A stretch of DNA of 64,000 bases from Chlorops oryzae. Taxonomy: Eukaryota; Arthropoda; Insecta; Diptera; Chloropidae. The stretch covers positions 31,992,391-32,056,390 of the forward strand of contig CM035808.1 in assembly GCA_020466095.1 (NCBI GenBank), given 5' to 3'. The translations under genes and the position numbers were made by a program. Every line of letters begins with the position of its first letter. The first letter of the stretch is position 1. Below are positions 22,072-31,688 of the stretch, one piece after another. The notes under the pieces are model-generated. The model worked only from the letters and a program-made list of their open reading frames with translations. It was not told the origin of the DNA and ran no database searches.

Positions 22072-22819
22072 AACCTAAGAGCATGATTTAAAAATATTTT
22101 AGTAAGTACATGGCCCAAGTTTCTAAAATTTCAGAAAAAGATTATTTCTAGTTTCATCATCCCTAGTTTTTAACGTGGGTACTTCATCCCGGCAATACTG
22201 AATATTTTTCCCGTAGAAATATATGATCCTAATTAGTTTCATGACAAACTTTTGAGGATTTTTTCTGGGACGTATTGCCCAGGAGGCGCGAAAGGGTTCA
22301 AAGTAATTTTTCAACGCTCAGGATAGGAAATATATTTTTTATATTAGTAGCTATGGAATATTTCGCCACAAGCTTATTACCGAATATGACTTGATAATTT
22401 CCATAAATTTTTCTTATCAAAAAAATTAACTTTTGTGAAAATATACACATAGCAGCACATATTTTCCAAACTTTTCACACCAGCTCGCAAATTTAGTGTT
22501 AATAATCCCATTTCAGATCTTTCGAAATTCGCACAAAAAATTATTTACATGTGTGCGCTACAATATACACCCGAACAATTAGGCATTGTAAAAAACCCCA
22601 AAAAAATTAATAATGGAATAATTTTATCTAGTAAAGTATTGTTACACATATTTTCATTTATAACTGCCCATTATATTATTTTCATATTGTATTATTTTAT
22701 TATTACTCATATTATTTTTGAGTGATTTTTGAAATAACGTTTATTTCACTTTTTTCTCCCAATGCATTCCGATTTCCTAAAGCTTACTTAAAATTCCCCT
22801 AACCACCGAAGATGATGCC

Positions 22820-23394
22820 TTGTTCATACGGCACGTGTTTCAGCTGTCATTCGTGTTTCGGGGCCGAAACAAGAACGAAACACGTAATTCGTCATACAAG
22901 TTTTGACATTCGAAACACTTTTAAACTACGTGTTTCAGAACGAAACAAGTAGAAATTGCTATCATCCCTAATTTAATCGAAATTCATCGAGAAAAGAAGA
23001 AAAGAGCAAAAGAAAAATAAACAAAAGGAAAGAGCTCCTTTTTCCTTTCGTTTGCCATATCCGCCAATATATGGCTATTTTTCCGGCATCCGCATAATTA
23101 CTTATGCAAATAGCCATCAAAGCCAGCTCCCTTGCCTGTTATCATTTACTAGCACTTTTCATTGCTGATAAAGAAAAACAGCAAAATAATTTACGCGCGA
23201 TCTAAATTCATTCATATTCTGCCATTTAGTTATACTTCTTTTCCATTTTCAAAAGCTCGATATCACAGCAGTAAGAACGACAGTTTGAAAATAAGAGAAG
23301 AAGAATACGAAACACGAATGACTTTGTCTGAACGGGTAGTTTCGCATTCGTATTTCACGAAACGAAACACGTAGTTCAGAGCGTCGTCTGAACA
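22820..23394. mobile_element. possible inverted-repeat element (AACACGT ends)
   Basis: TGTTCATACGGCACGTGTTTC on the left pairs loosely with AAACACGTAGTTCAGAGCGT and CGTCTGAACA on the right, with further GAAACACG words between. Boundaries and TSD are unsure. Confidence 0.4.
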
Positions 23395-23591
23395 GGTCTT
23401 TAGCTATAGCTCTGCGTTTTATCGATTTACCCATCCCTAGAACGTGAATTTTGTATGAAAATTGCGTAAACATCGATGGGATTTATAGCGTGCATAAAAA
23501 TTTCTTGTATTGAAATTAAGCAAACATGCCTGTATGAAAGGTATGCATATTAGTGCTGCAAAAGGTGGGCTAGGTGGTTGTACGCTATTTA

Positions 23592-23732
23592 CACGTTAAG
23601 ACATTTCGATAATGAAACAAATTTTCGATGGCAAGAGAGGCAGGGGAAAGAGAGAAAACCGCTACCATACCACATCCTCGTGCGTCCCTAGCCCACAAAA
23701 AGTGTGTTTCATTATCGAAATGTCTTAACGTG
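23592..23732. mobile_element. 141-bp TA-flanked MITE, intact copy
   Basis: Begins CACGTTAAGACATTTCGATA and ends with its perfect inverse, with TA on both sides (23590-23591, 23733-23734). A second, heavily interrupted copy is at 27490-30995, next to zinc-finger gene B. Confidence 0.75.
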
Positions 23733-24161
23733 TAAATGGCCTCTAAGAAAACCCAAAAAATCACCTTTTAGCTTTAGGTTTCTTGTATGCCCCGCTTTCC
23801 TCCTTTAATTTGGCCAGCTGTGAAAGTTTTTTGGAAATTCAAAACAGAATGCCCAGAACTAGTATGAAAAATAATGCCACCCATGTGAAAAATATGAGTT
23901 TAACAACAAATTTTAGCTCTAAAATCAGTCAATTTAGCTGGGGATAAATTTCAAATGGATTTTAGAAGACTTTGTGAATTGCCTAAATGTTTTTGAACGC
24001 TTTCATATACAAATTTGTTGATCAGTAATTCAAAAAAAAAAAAAAAAAATCATTTCTGTTTACATTACACGCACTGTGGGATTTTGATATATATATTTTG
24101 GTTTACAAATCTTAAAAGGTTTCCCTTCCATGGGACATTTTTTGCATCTTTGGACCATCAA

Positions 24162-24317
24162 AGACACACGAACAATGTTTCGAAAACGTAACCTTTGAAT
24201 GCACGAGAAAGAAAAAGACGCACAGATTGTTCGAGAACATTTGAAAAACAACCGTCTCGTTTCTTCGCACGTCTTTCTCCACTTACTTAAATGTTTGAAA
24301 GCATTGTTCGTGTGTCT
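24162..24317. repeat. inverted repeat, likely MITE, upstream of gene A
   Basis: AGACACACGAACAATG at 24162 is mirrored by CATTGTTCGTGTGTCT ending 24317. About 265 bp before the gene A start codon. Confidence 0.5.
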
Positions 24318-24581
24318 GACTCTCGAGTTATTCGCCGTTCATATTAGGCGACAAATGAGCGGCAACAAAGTTGGTTTGCTAGCGAGGAACTCACGGGGAA
24401 GAGAGAAAAACGCTCCCATACTACATCCCCGAACACGAACGACTGAAACATTGATAAAACCGAATGCGAAAGCGAATAAACAAAAATGCGAATATTCGTT
24501 GCATCACTACCGCATATTCGACTATCGAATTTTTCCATCCCTATTGTCAACAAGTTTGAAAAAAAAAAAAAACACAAAATA

Positions 24582-25940
24582 ATGTCTCCAGACTCGAAAA
24601 GTAAAACTGAAAATAGTCAGATGGCAAAAGTCAACAAATCGGTAAGATAAAATTAGAAAACTATGGGCATGTATCTCGGGACTTTCAGGGCAAAAGCTGC
24701 TGTAAATCTTAGCAGGAACAATAATAAATTCTACAATGAATTCTGAAGGTTTTGTATTAGAAACAAACCCAGAACCTCATAAGGCAACAAATATTATATA
24801 TATATATATATGCAGAAAGGTGAATTGTAAAAAAACGAACCAAGAAGAGGAACAGACTAGCACAATATAAAGGCAAAACACAGGACCAAAGTATTTTTTA
24901 ATTAATAACAATAATAATCGTAAATATAATCTCTATTAAAAGTACTAATAACATTGCAGAACACACAAAGACTCTCCTCAGAGAATATGGAAAAGTTGAT
25001 CGAAACAAAAGGACCAAAACGATTTCTGCTTTTCGACAACCTAATTGCAGATATTGTTGATTTTGATGAGGAAGACGGAGCACCTATTGTGGAATTCTCG
25101 ATGTGTCCGAGTGATGAAATGGAAATAAAATTGCCAGTTGAATGTGGCATATGTCCGGATATAATGCATCGAACGCGGTTAGAGAAACATATTGTTGAGA
25201 AACACATAAAGTACGTGAATGGTGTGAAGAGATTCGGTTGTATATTTTGTGAGGAAACATTTGCTTCCCGCGCCTGTGCAGCCGGGCACTTGCGACGACA
25301 TGAAGGTGTAAGGCCTTATGTGTGCGAATCGTGCAAGGTATATTATTGTACAAAACAAGACTTGAAAATGCACCAAAGACGACGCCATTGGACAAAGGAT
25401 CACATTTGCGAATTGTGCGGCAAAACGTTTACTCAGAACTCTGTACTACGCAATCATATTCTAAGCAGTCATGAACAACAAAGACGCTTCTCATGCGAAC
25501 AATGCGGGAAGAGATTTCTACGGCGTTATGCCATGACCGAGCATATACGTAATGTACATATGTTGAATCGTCGAGTTTTAACTTGTAAGTTTTGTGATAA
25601 AGTTTTCAATGACACGCACAAGTTGGCGCAGCATCGTAAAGTTGAGCATTTGAATCAATCGAGCTTTGAGTGTCGTATTTGTGGTCTAGAATTTGCAACC
25701 ATCGAATTCTTTGATGCCCATCGTCGCTCGATTCAGTGCCGCAATAAGTATCGCGAAATAGATGAGCAATTGGAGCAGCAGCATTATACAAAAACCTCAG
25801 TGCCAGAGACTGATGCCTTGGAAATCTTTGAACTTGAAGATGGTCAAGAAATCCTTGATGCGAAAAGGCTTATGTCATTGAACGAAGGTGAAAGCGAAGT
25901 TCTTTACGAAATAGCAGTGGAAGAGTTGACCGACATTTAG
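24582..25940 (+). CDS. C2H2 zinc-finger protein gene A (two exons)
   Basis: Exon 1 is 24582-24641 (MSPDSKSKTENSQMAKVNKS), followed by donor GTAAGA. The 318-bp intron ends TTGCAG at 24959 and exon 2 is 24960-25940. Both junction phases are 0, giving 346 residues. The codon just before the acceptor is TTG, and the first ATG inside exon 2 (24987) would lose 29 residues, so the spliced start is preferred. The protein has an acidic stretch (DFDEEDGAP) and seven fingers at about residues 82-102, 114-134, 142-163, 170-191, 199-220, 229-250 and 258-280; the last is C2HC, with Cys in place of the second His. The linkers mostly differ from TGEKP. An acidic C-terminal tail follows. Likely a nuclear DNA-binding protein; the exact ortholog is not recognised. 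Convergent with gene B. Confidence 0.85.
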
Positions 25941-26071
25941 TTAAGTAAGAAACAGGGAACCAAAAATGCAATCCATCGCACTTTCTGAATGATTTCCAGT
26001 TATATAAAATTTTAAGTTTAAAGTATGTTTACGCGATTGCTTAAAAGCTGTCAACAGAAAATATGTAAACA

Positions 26072-26077
26072 AATAAA
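26072..26077 (+). promoter_or_regulatory. poly(A) signal of gene A
   Basis: AATAAA, 132 bp past the gene A stop codon. Confidence 0.6.
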
Positions 26078-26128
26078 ACAATAGTTATATTATAAATTCG
26101 AAACTTTTTTGTTTTAAACTACGTTATT

Positions 26129-26134
26129 TTTATT
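26129..26134 (-). promoter_or_regulatory. poly(A) signal of gene B
   Basis: AATAAA on the minus strand, 71 bp past the gene B stop. The predicted 3' ends of genes A and B come within tens of bases of each other. Confidence 0.55.
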
Positions 26135-26204
26135 AGTATAAATGAGTTCCGGAATAAGTTATTTCACTACATTAGTATACATCACTTAACAATAATTACT
26201 ATTA

Positions 26205-27472
26205 TCATTTCGTTTGTCTTATGTATACTTTAACTGGCGGCGCCCCCGGATGATCAGTCCGCAGATGCTCTAATAAAATATCTTGATCACCGTAGGCGTT
26301 CGAACAAAGTTCGCAAATGAATTCTTGTTTTATCGCATGTGCCTCATTATAATGCCTGTCTAAACCTCTAGAAGTTTTCATACGAACACTACACTTATTA
26401 CATTTAAACGGACGTTCATGTATTTCCATATGCTTTCGGAAAGTAACATCGTCGTGGAAAATCAGCTCACATTCGTTGCACTGCATGTCGCATTCGTATT
26501 TGCAATTTTCCATGTGTTTTTTAAAGTCGGTTAAGTTAAAGAAGGATTTCCCACATTCCTTACTACATTGGAATTTAGCTTTAGTGTGTGTTCGACAATG
26601 AGAACGATACCCGGACCTCGAGTAAAATCCTTTATTGCATTGCTGACAATAGTAGGTTTTGCTTCTTTCATACGGTGAATCTGGTGCACATTTGTATATT
26701 TGTTGTTTCACTGCTGATAGTGTTAATGGCGCTGCATCGGGAGACTGAAGTGGCGTGATATAATACCCACACGGCATGTTATATTGCTTCTGCAAGAATA
26801 ATGTTGCAGTAATATTATAACAATGTAAAAGTTGTAATATTGACAGTGCAACATTGCTGTAATGTTGCAGCAGTGTTGCATTTACAATATAATTAATAAA
26901 ATGTTGCTGCAATATTGCATATTTAATACATATACAATGTATAATGAAAAGGCGGACATTCACATATTGCAGCAACATTACTTCAATGTGCAATATTGCA
27001 GAAGCAATACTGCTGCAATATTGTAGCAATTTAAAATGCCGACTGGGTAACAATTAAAATTCAAATTGCTCGATCAAGTACTCACTTTTTTATAGACTTC
27101 AATTGATTTTACAGTGTCAGAGTTCATCATAACATTATATTCTTCAATATCTTCCAATGAAGGTTCTATTGACTCCAATAACTCGATCTCTTCCATTAGC
27201 AATTGCGAGTCATCTTCCAGTTGTCTGTATTCCTCTTCTAGATCAGATTGTATTGAATTAGCAGCAGCATCATCAAGTGCTGAAAATTCAATTTCTTCAT
27301 CTTCCAAAACATCGAAGAGATGTTTTTCATGTACGTGATCAGCGTATTCTTGGAACTCCTTGTATTTAATTTCACAAAGTGTGCAAACCATAACAAAGTT
27401 GCCTGTTTCGCTATTTAAAAATACCTCTCCACATTTCATATCCTTTGAATTGTTTACAAATGATTTATCCAT
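26205..27472 (-). CDS. C2H2 zinc-finger protein gene B (two exons)
   Basis: Exon 1 is 27472-27086, followed by donor GTGAGT. The intron is 27085-26790, ending TTCTTGCAG, and exon 2 is 26789-26205. Phase is 0 at both junctions, giving 323 residues. A lone N-terminal finger (C30, C33, H46, H51) is followed by a strongly acidic region (52-129), a linker with TPLQSPDAAPLT, then five fingers at about 177-197, 204-225 (C-x3-C and a final Cys in place of His), 233-253, 259-280 and 288-309. This is the layout of many fly zinc-finger transcription regulators; the target is unknown. The ATG lies 17 bp from the edge of a nested transposon block, so any 5' UTR longer than that is transposon-derived or a distant exon. 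Confidence 0.85.
26790..27060. repeat. intron of gene B built of TGCAATATTGCTGCAA-like words
   Basis: Most of the intron consists of short inverted words such as AATATTGCTGCAATATTG, GTTGCAGCA and CAATATTGCAG. On the gene strand these give several TTGCAG or CTGCAA strings, including the acceptor in use. No boundaries or TSD were established. Confidence 0.5.
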
Positions 27473-27513
27473 TGCGTATACGCTATTTACACGTTAAAGC
27501 GAACCCGACACGG

Positions 27514-29204
27514 TAGGGATGGGTAAATTCGATTTTCGAATATTCGGAAGTTTCCACCGAAAATAATCGAATTTACTTGAAAAACGGGCAACACTGAAAA
27601 CAGATGACATGCTCGGCTGTCACAACCACAAACATCTCGTCTGACAAAAAAAAAATATTTGTCTCAGTTTAAAAGTTATCGTTTGACTAGAAACATAAAA
27701 TCAATATTAAACAGTAAATTTTTTTTTCAAATAAAATAAAGTCAAAAATGTTCTGGTTTTGTTAAATTTTATTATAAAAGTTATAACTGTAATGCTATGT
27801 TCATGCTTAGCCCTAAAAGCGTTTACGGTTTTCGAAAAGCGATTTTTTCGAAAAGAGTGTTTATAGTGCCGCATTAAGTAAATGTGCTTTTACACACAAC
27901 ATATGTTCTCGACTTACAAAACAATCTGTCCTGTTTTAATTTGATGAAAAAGAAATCGAAAATGCGTCGGCTGAAATTCATTTTATTTATTGTGCAGATA
28001 TACCTGTCCATTCTGTTCAATTTAAACAAAATTGAACAATTTAAACACATCGATATGTGCTATAAACAAAAGCGTGCCAGTTTTTTGCAAGCTCGCTTTA
28101 ACAAAGGTGTGCAAAATTGTGTAATGAACTACATAACCATTAGACTATTAACTAGAAATAGATTTGTGCGTGACGACTGGAAAACGTAAACAAACCAGCA
28201 AAAACGTAAACAAACCAGCAGTGCTGCAAATATTCGTACTGTCAAATAGTTCGAAACATGAAATTTTTCGAAGTTAGCAGAGTTGCATTCGCCTTAATGC
28301 TACATTCAAGTTGCTTTTACTTGCATTAAGCTTTCAAATTTTGTATGGCTAAAAGCATATTTAAAGTCGCGTTAAGAGCTAAATGCGCTAAAAGCGCTTT
28401 TAGGGCTAAGCATGAACCCAGCATTACGGTCCCTGTTAAAAACTGTAAATAAAAACATAAAACTGAATTTTTTTCTCTAATGATCTTCTTACCCGCTCTA
28501 ATTTTTTACCTGTTGCGTGCCTCTTTTTGAGCAAAGCATAATGGGTTTAAATTGACCTGCAACTAGTTAAGACAATTTTCATTTCACTGTTGGGTATCAT
28601 TTTCAAGATCCAGACATGCACCTTAACAATCGTTTAATAACTTAAAAATTTCTGCGGGCTTGCTACACAAATTTTACGAATTTGGCTTAGATTTTTATTT
28701 CGCCGCTTTTCGGATGAAGTTAGACACGAAAAAGAATTAAAATCAATGTATTTCGAAGAATGTTTTTATACGGGTCCAAATTTAAAACACTTTACAAATT
28801 GTTTGAATTTCGAGCTTATATTAAATATTCAACACATACAAGGTTATGGAACCAGGCCCAATCAAACGGGAAATTTGATTTAAAACAATTTTCATCACAA
28901 TTAATTGAACATTTTATTTACTAAGACTATTGTCTTGCTTATTTGTTTCTAGTATTTTAATTCTTTTTCCCCCAAAATACTTTACAGCCAACTCCTCTTG
29001 CTTTCTGACCTCATCATGGTGCCAAAATATATACAGATATGCACTATCAAGTTGTAAGAATACTGATATATATGTTTTCTGAAAATTCGAATATATTCGA
29101 ATAAATCGAACTTGCAGGGCCACTTTTCGAATCGAATAGTCGAATGCTCAAAAAATGTTCGAAATTCGAAAAAATCGAATCTAGATTTGCACTACCCATC
29201 CCTA
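27514..29204. mobile_element. hAT-type non-autonomous element inside the Harbinger end
   Basis: Ends TAGGGATGGGTA and TACCCATCCCTA with perfect 8-bp duplications CGACACGG (27506-27513, 29205-29212); the duplicated bases are part of the Harbinger terminal repeat. Both sub-ends are rich in TTCGAAT words. No transposase. It carries a further insertion at 27792-28424. Confidence 0.85.
27792..28424. mobile_element. TA-flanked MITE nested in the hAT element
   Basis: Starts ATGCTATGTTCATGCTTAGC and ends with the near inverse GCTAAGCATGAACCCAGCAT; TA at 27790-27791 and 28425-28426. It includes a 20-bp direct repeat (AAACGTAAACAAACCAGC) near 28180-28216. Innermost layer of the nest. Confidence 0.72.
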
Positions 29205-29257
29205 CGACACGGTACTGAATTCAGTACTGAACGCTATATGTGTATTAGTCAAATATA

Positions 29258-29727
29258 CTACGTTTATACGTACGCCTTATTCGCGAATAAGAATATCGCG
29301 AATAGCGATTTTTACTGTATAAACGGTCTTATTCACGAATAGCTAATTATAGTGAGACTATTCGCAATAAACACGAAAGGTGATGCCACATTTTTCGCTG
29401 ATTTCTCTCTTTTTGACGATCCGGCAGCGCTTTTGTTTAATTTGAGTTCAAAAATCTAGCAAAAAAGATGGAGAACGGAAAGGAAACCAACCGCTGCACA
29501 TGGATAATACTTAAATTAGAGACTGACATTTTTTCACTTTTGAAAAACTAATTGGTAAAAGCATTCGTGATGCTATGAAATCATGTGTTTTTCAAGTGTG
29601 CTACCATTTCATTTCGTTTTGGCAGTCAGGTAGCGCTAAGACCAACTAATGTCGGTTGCCGTATAAACGGTGACTTCACTATTCGCGATATTCCTATTCG
29701 TGAATAAGGTTTAACGTATAAACGTAG
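29258..29727. mobile_element. TA-flanked MITE nested in the Harbinger element
   Basis: 470 bp with inverted arms of nearly 50 bp beginning CTACGTTTATACGTACGCCT, rich in TATTCGCGAATA. TA lies on both sides (29256-29257, 29728-29729). Confidence 0.78.
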
Positions 29728-29900
29728 TAATATAGATGTGTATGCGTCTCACTTACAACGAGGGAAGCGATTCAGTACGCAAAATCCAAATCGTTTTGAT
29801 TTTGCGTACTGAATGGCTGAATTCAGTAACGCGTATGCGCGACATACTGAATTCAGTAACTGAATTCATTTGAGAGAAAATTTTACGGCGAGACGACGTG

Positions 29901-30020
29901 ATGGCGGACAACGATGATAAATCATTTATTTTGGAATTCATTGAATTTTACCGTGGTTTACCTGCGCTGTGGGATATAAAAAGCCCAGAATATAGCAATC
30001 GAGTTATACGGGAACAACAA
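29901..30020 (+). pseudogene. MADF-domain fragment of the Harbinger element
   Basis: From ATG 29901: FILEFIEFYRGLPALWDIKS and EYSNRVIRE, the start of a MADF (Myb/SANT-like) domain that PIF/Harbinger elements encode as a helper DNA-binding protein. It is cut after about 40 codons where the transposase remnant begins. Confidence 0.75.
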
Positions 30021-30022
30021 AA

Positions 30023-30289
30023 CCATAATTGTATCCTGTTTGTAGATGTATGGTCCAACCATATTCAATAATTCCTTAAAAGTGTCATTATCCATTCGCA
30101 TAAAATTTTTGAAGTCTTTCTGCGCAGATATTTTTATTTCATTCAATAAATTAGTATGAGCAAATTCCTTCCTTTTTTTTTTAGCCAATTTTTCATCCAA
30201 ATCCTTTTTTTGTTTTTCTGTTTTTCGTTTTCCTTTTTTTTTAATGCCACTACAATAGCCGCCAAAATTATTTTGTCCGCGTTTGACAT
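30023..30289 (-). pseudogene. N-terminal fragment of a Harbinger transposase
   Basis: From ATG 30289 the frame reads MSNADKII and then RIWMKNWL. Near an A-rich run at about 30170-30181 the coding continues in another frame as KEFAHTNLLNEI, FMRMDNDTFKELLNMVGPYI and KQDTIM. This is the known N-terminal pattern of Harbinger transposases. The catalytic DDE part is missing, and the homopolymer frame change makes it non-functional. Confidence 0.7.
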
Positions 30290-30497
30290 CGTCGTCTGCA
30301 CTCGTTGAAAACAAGCGACAAATAATGAAGTATACTAAATTCAGTAACGTGTCGACGCAAACATACTGAACACGTACGTATGAATTCAGTAGGCTATTCA
30401 GTACCGTGTCGGGTTCGCTTAAAACATTTCGATAATGAAACAAATTTTTGTGTGCACATCCCCGTGCGTCCCTAGCCAACAAAAAGTGTGTTTCATT

Positions 30498-30968
30498 CAG
30501 TGATGCCAGATTGTGGGTTTTTCCCCATATTGTGGGTTTTTTCACTCAAATATCGTGACATGGGGAAAAGTATGAGTAATTTTATATCGAAATTTATGCA
30601 CTACATTTAAGGTATATTTACTACTTATGAGAATGAAAATCGTGTTTTCCCTCTTCCAGTACCATGCATGACTCTTTTTGCTGTATCTAGTCGCGTGTTC
30701 CCTAAGTGTTGTAAAGAAACTTGGTTTGTTTTTTAAGCCATGAATAAGACTGCAATTTTAAGTTACTTTTATTTTTTTGTTATTTTCTTGATACTTTTAT
30801 TAAAATATTGTGTTTAAATCCAATGTTCAATTTTGAAATCGGTACGCCCATATTTTCAAAAAATCATTCTGGGATTTTTCGTGGGTTTTTAGTTTTTGAA
30901 AATGGGGAAAAGTGGGTTATTTTCGAATATATGAGGGTTTTTTTTATCGATAAAATCTGGCATCACTG
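30498..30968. mobile_element. hAT MITE inside the TA MITE
   Basis: Ends CAGTGATGCCAGATT and AATCTGGCATCACTG with perfect 8-bp duplications GTTTCATT (30490-30497, 30969-30976). 471 bp, no coding. The interior repeats GTGGGTTTTT-like words. Confidence 0.87.
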
Positions 30969-31688
30969 GTTTCATTATCGAAATGTCTTAACGTGTTTGG
31001 GATGGGCAAAAAACATCGATATTTTTAAAACGATATATCGAAAATTTATGCCGAAAGAGGCCTTTTACATTGGTCAATAGTTGATCGTCAATTCCTATCG
31101 ATATTCCCTTTTGGAGTTGCATTCGCTTTTACACTTACTCGAAAGAATTGATCGTCAATTCTTACTTCGTTTGCCTTTTATGACATTTTCCTCTTCAACA
31201 CAGGGGTGATATTTTATAAAATTCAAGCAAATTAAAATATGTTTCTCTGATTAAGGGTTGATAGCAGAAGCATAAATACAGCACTACCTGTTTTGTTTTA
31301 ATGAATTTAATTATTGATGCTAAGGAGTATTTCAAAATGCTTGAATTAAAAATGCTTTTTGAAAAAGACAATTTTTAGTGAGTAGCTGTTAAATTGTTCT
31401 GTTTGAAAATAAATTCTATTAACGATTTGTAGGAGTAAACTATCTAGGTGGTTTTCATATTGTCAAAAGAATAAAGGCGAAACTCCAGAATCGACGAAAC
31501 ATTTCAGGCGATAGAAATGTAGCTGCTTCCATTTAAATACATTTCAATACATTGATTCAATGGAAGCAGCACAAATGTTTTCATCTTTGCCGCGTATACC
31601 GCAACAACCGTCATTGCCATCGTTTATGGAGTTTCGCCTTAAATTTTAATTACTTATATTCATCACATATTTCTTCATATCTTATAAC

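Larger units (their letters stand above)
27498..30419. mobile_element. PIF/Harbinger deletion derivative
   Basis: Inverted ends AGCGAACCCGACACGG and CCGTGTCGGGTTCGCT with a TAA duplication at 27495-27497 and 30420-30422, the TWA target of this superfamily. Inside are remnants of the two typical Harbinger genes, a MADF-domain protein and the transposase, on opposite strands and abutting near 30022. A hAT element sits in the left inverted repeat, and a TA MITE lies further in. Confidence 0.85.
27490..30995. mobile_element. interrupted second copy of the 141-bp TA MITE (outer layer of a nest)
   Basis: The left piece CACGTTAA begins at 27490. The sequence resumes after a Harbinger insertion as TAAAACATTTCGATAATGAA (30420 on), is broken again at 30498 by a hAT MITE, and ends ATTATCGAAATGTC, TTAACGTG at 30995. 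Taken together the pieces match the intact copy at 23592-23732. The left flank is TA; the right flank is TT, so one side has mutated. Confidence 0.75.

Noticed and set aside
24954..24959. TTG as start codon of gene A
   Set aside because: TTG CAG here is the intron acceptor end; a spliced upstream ATG exists.
26790..27053. N-terminal 88 codons of the longer open frame of gene B
   Set aside because: They translate the repetitive intron; the splice donor at 27085 and acceptor at 26790 restore a clean phase-0 protein.
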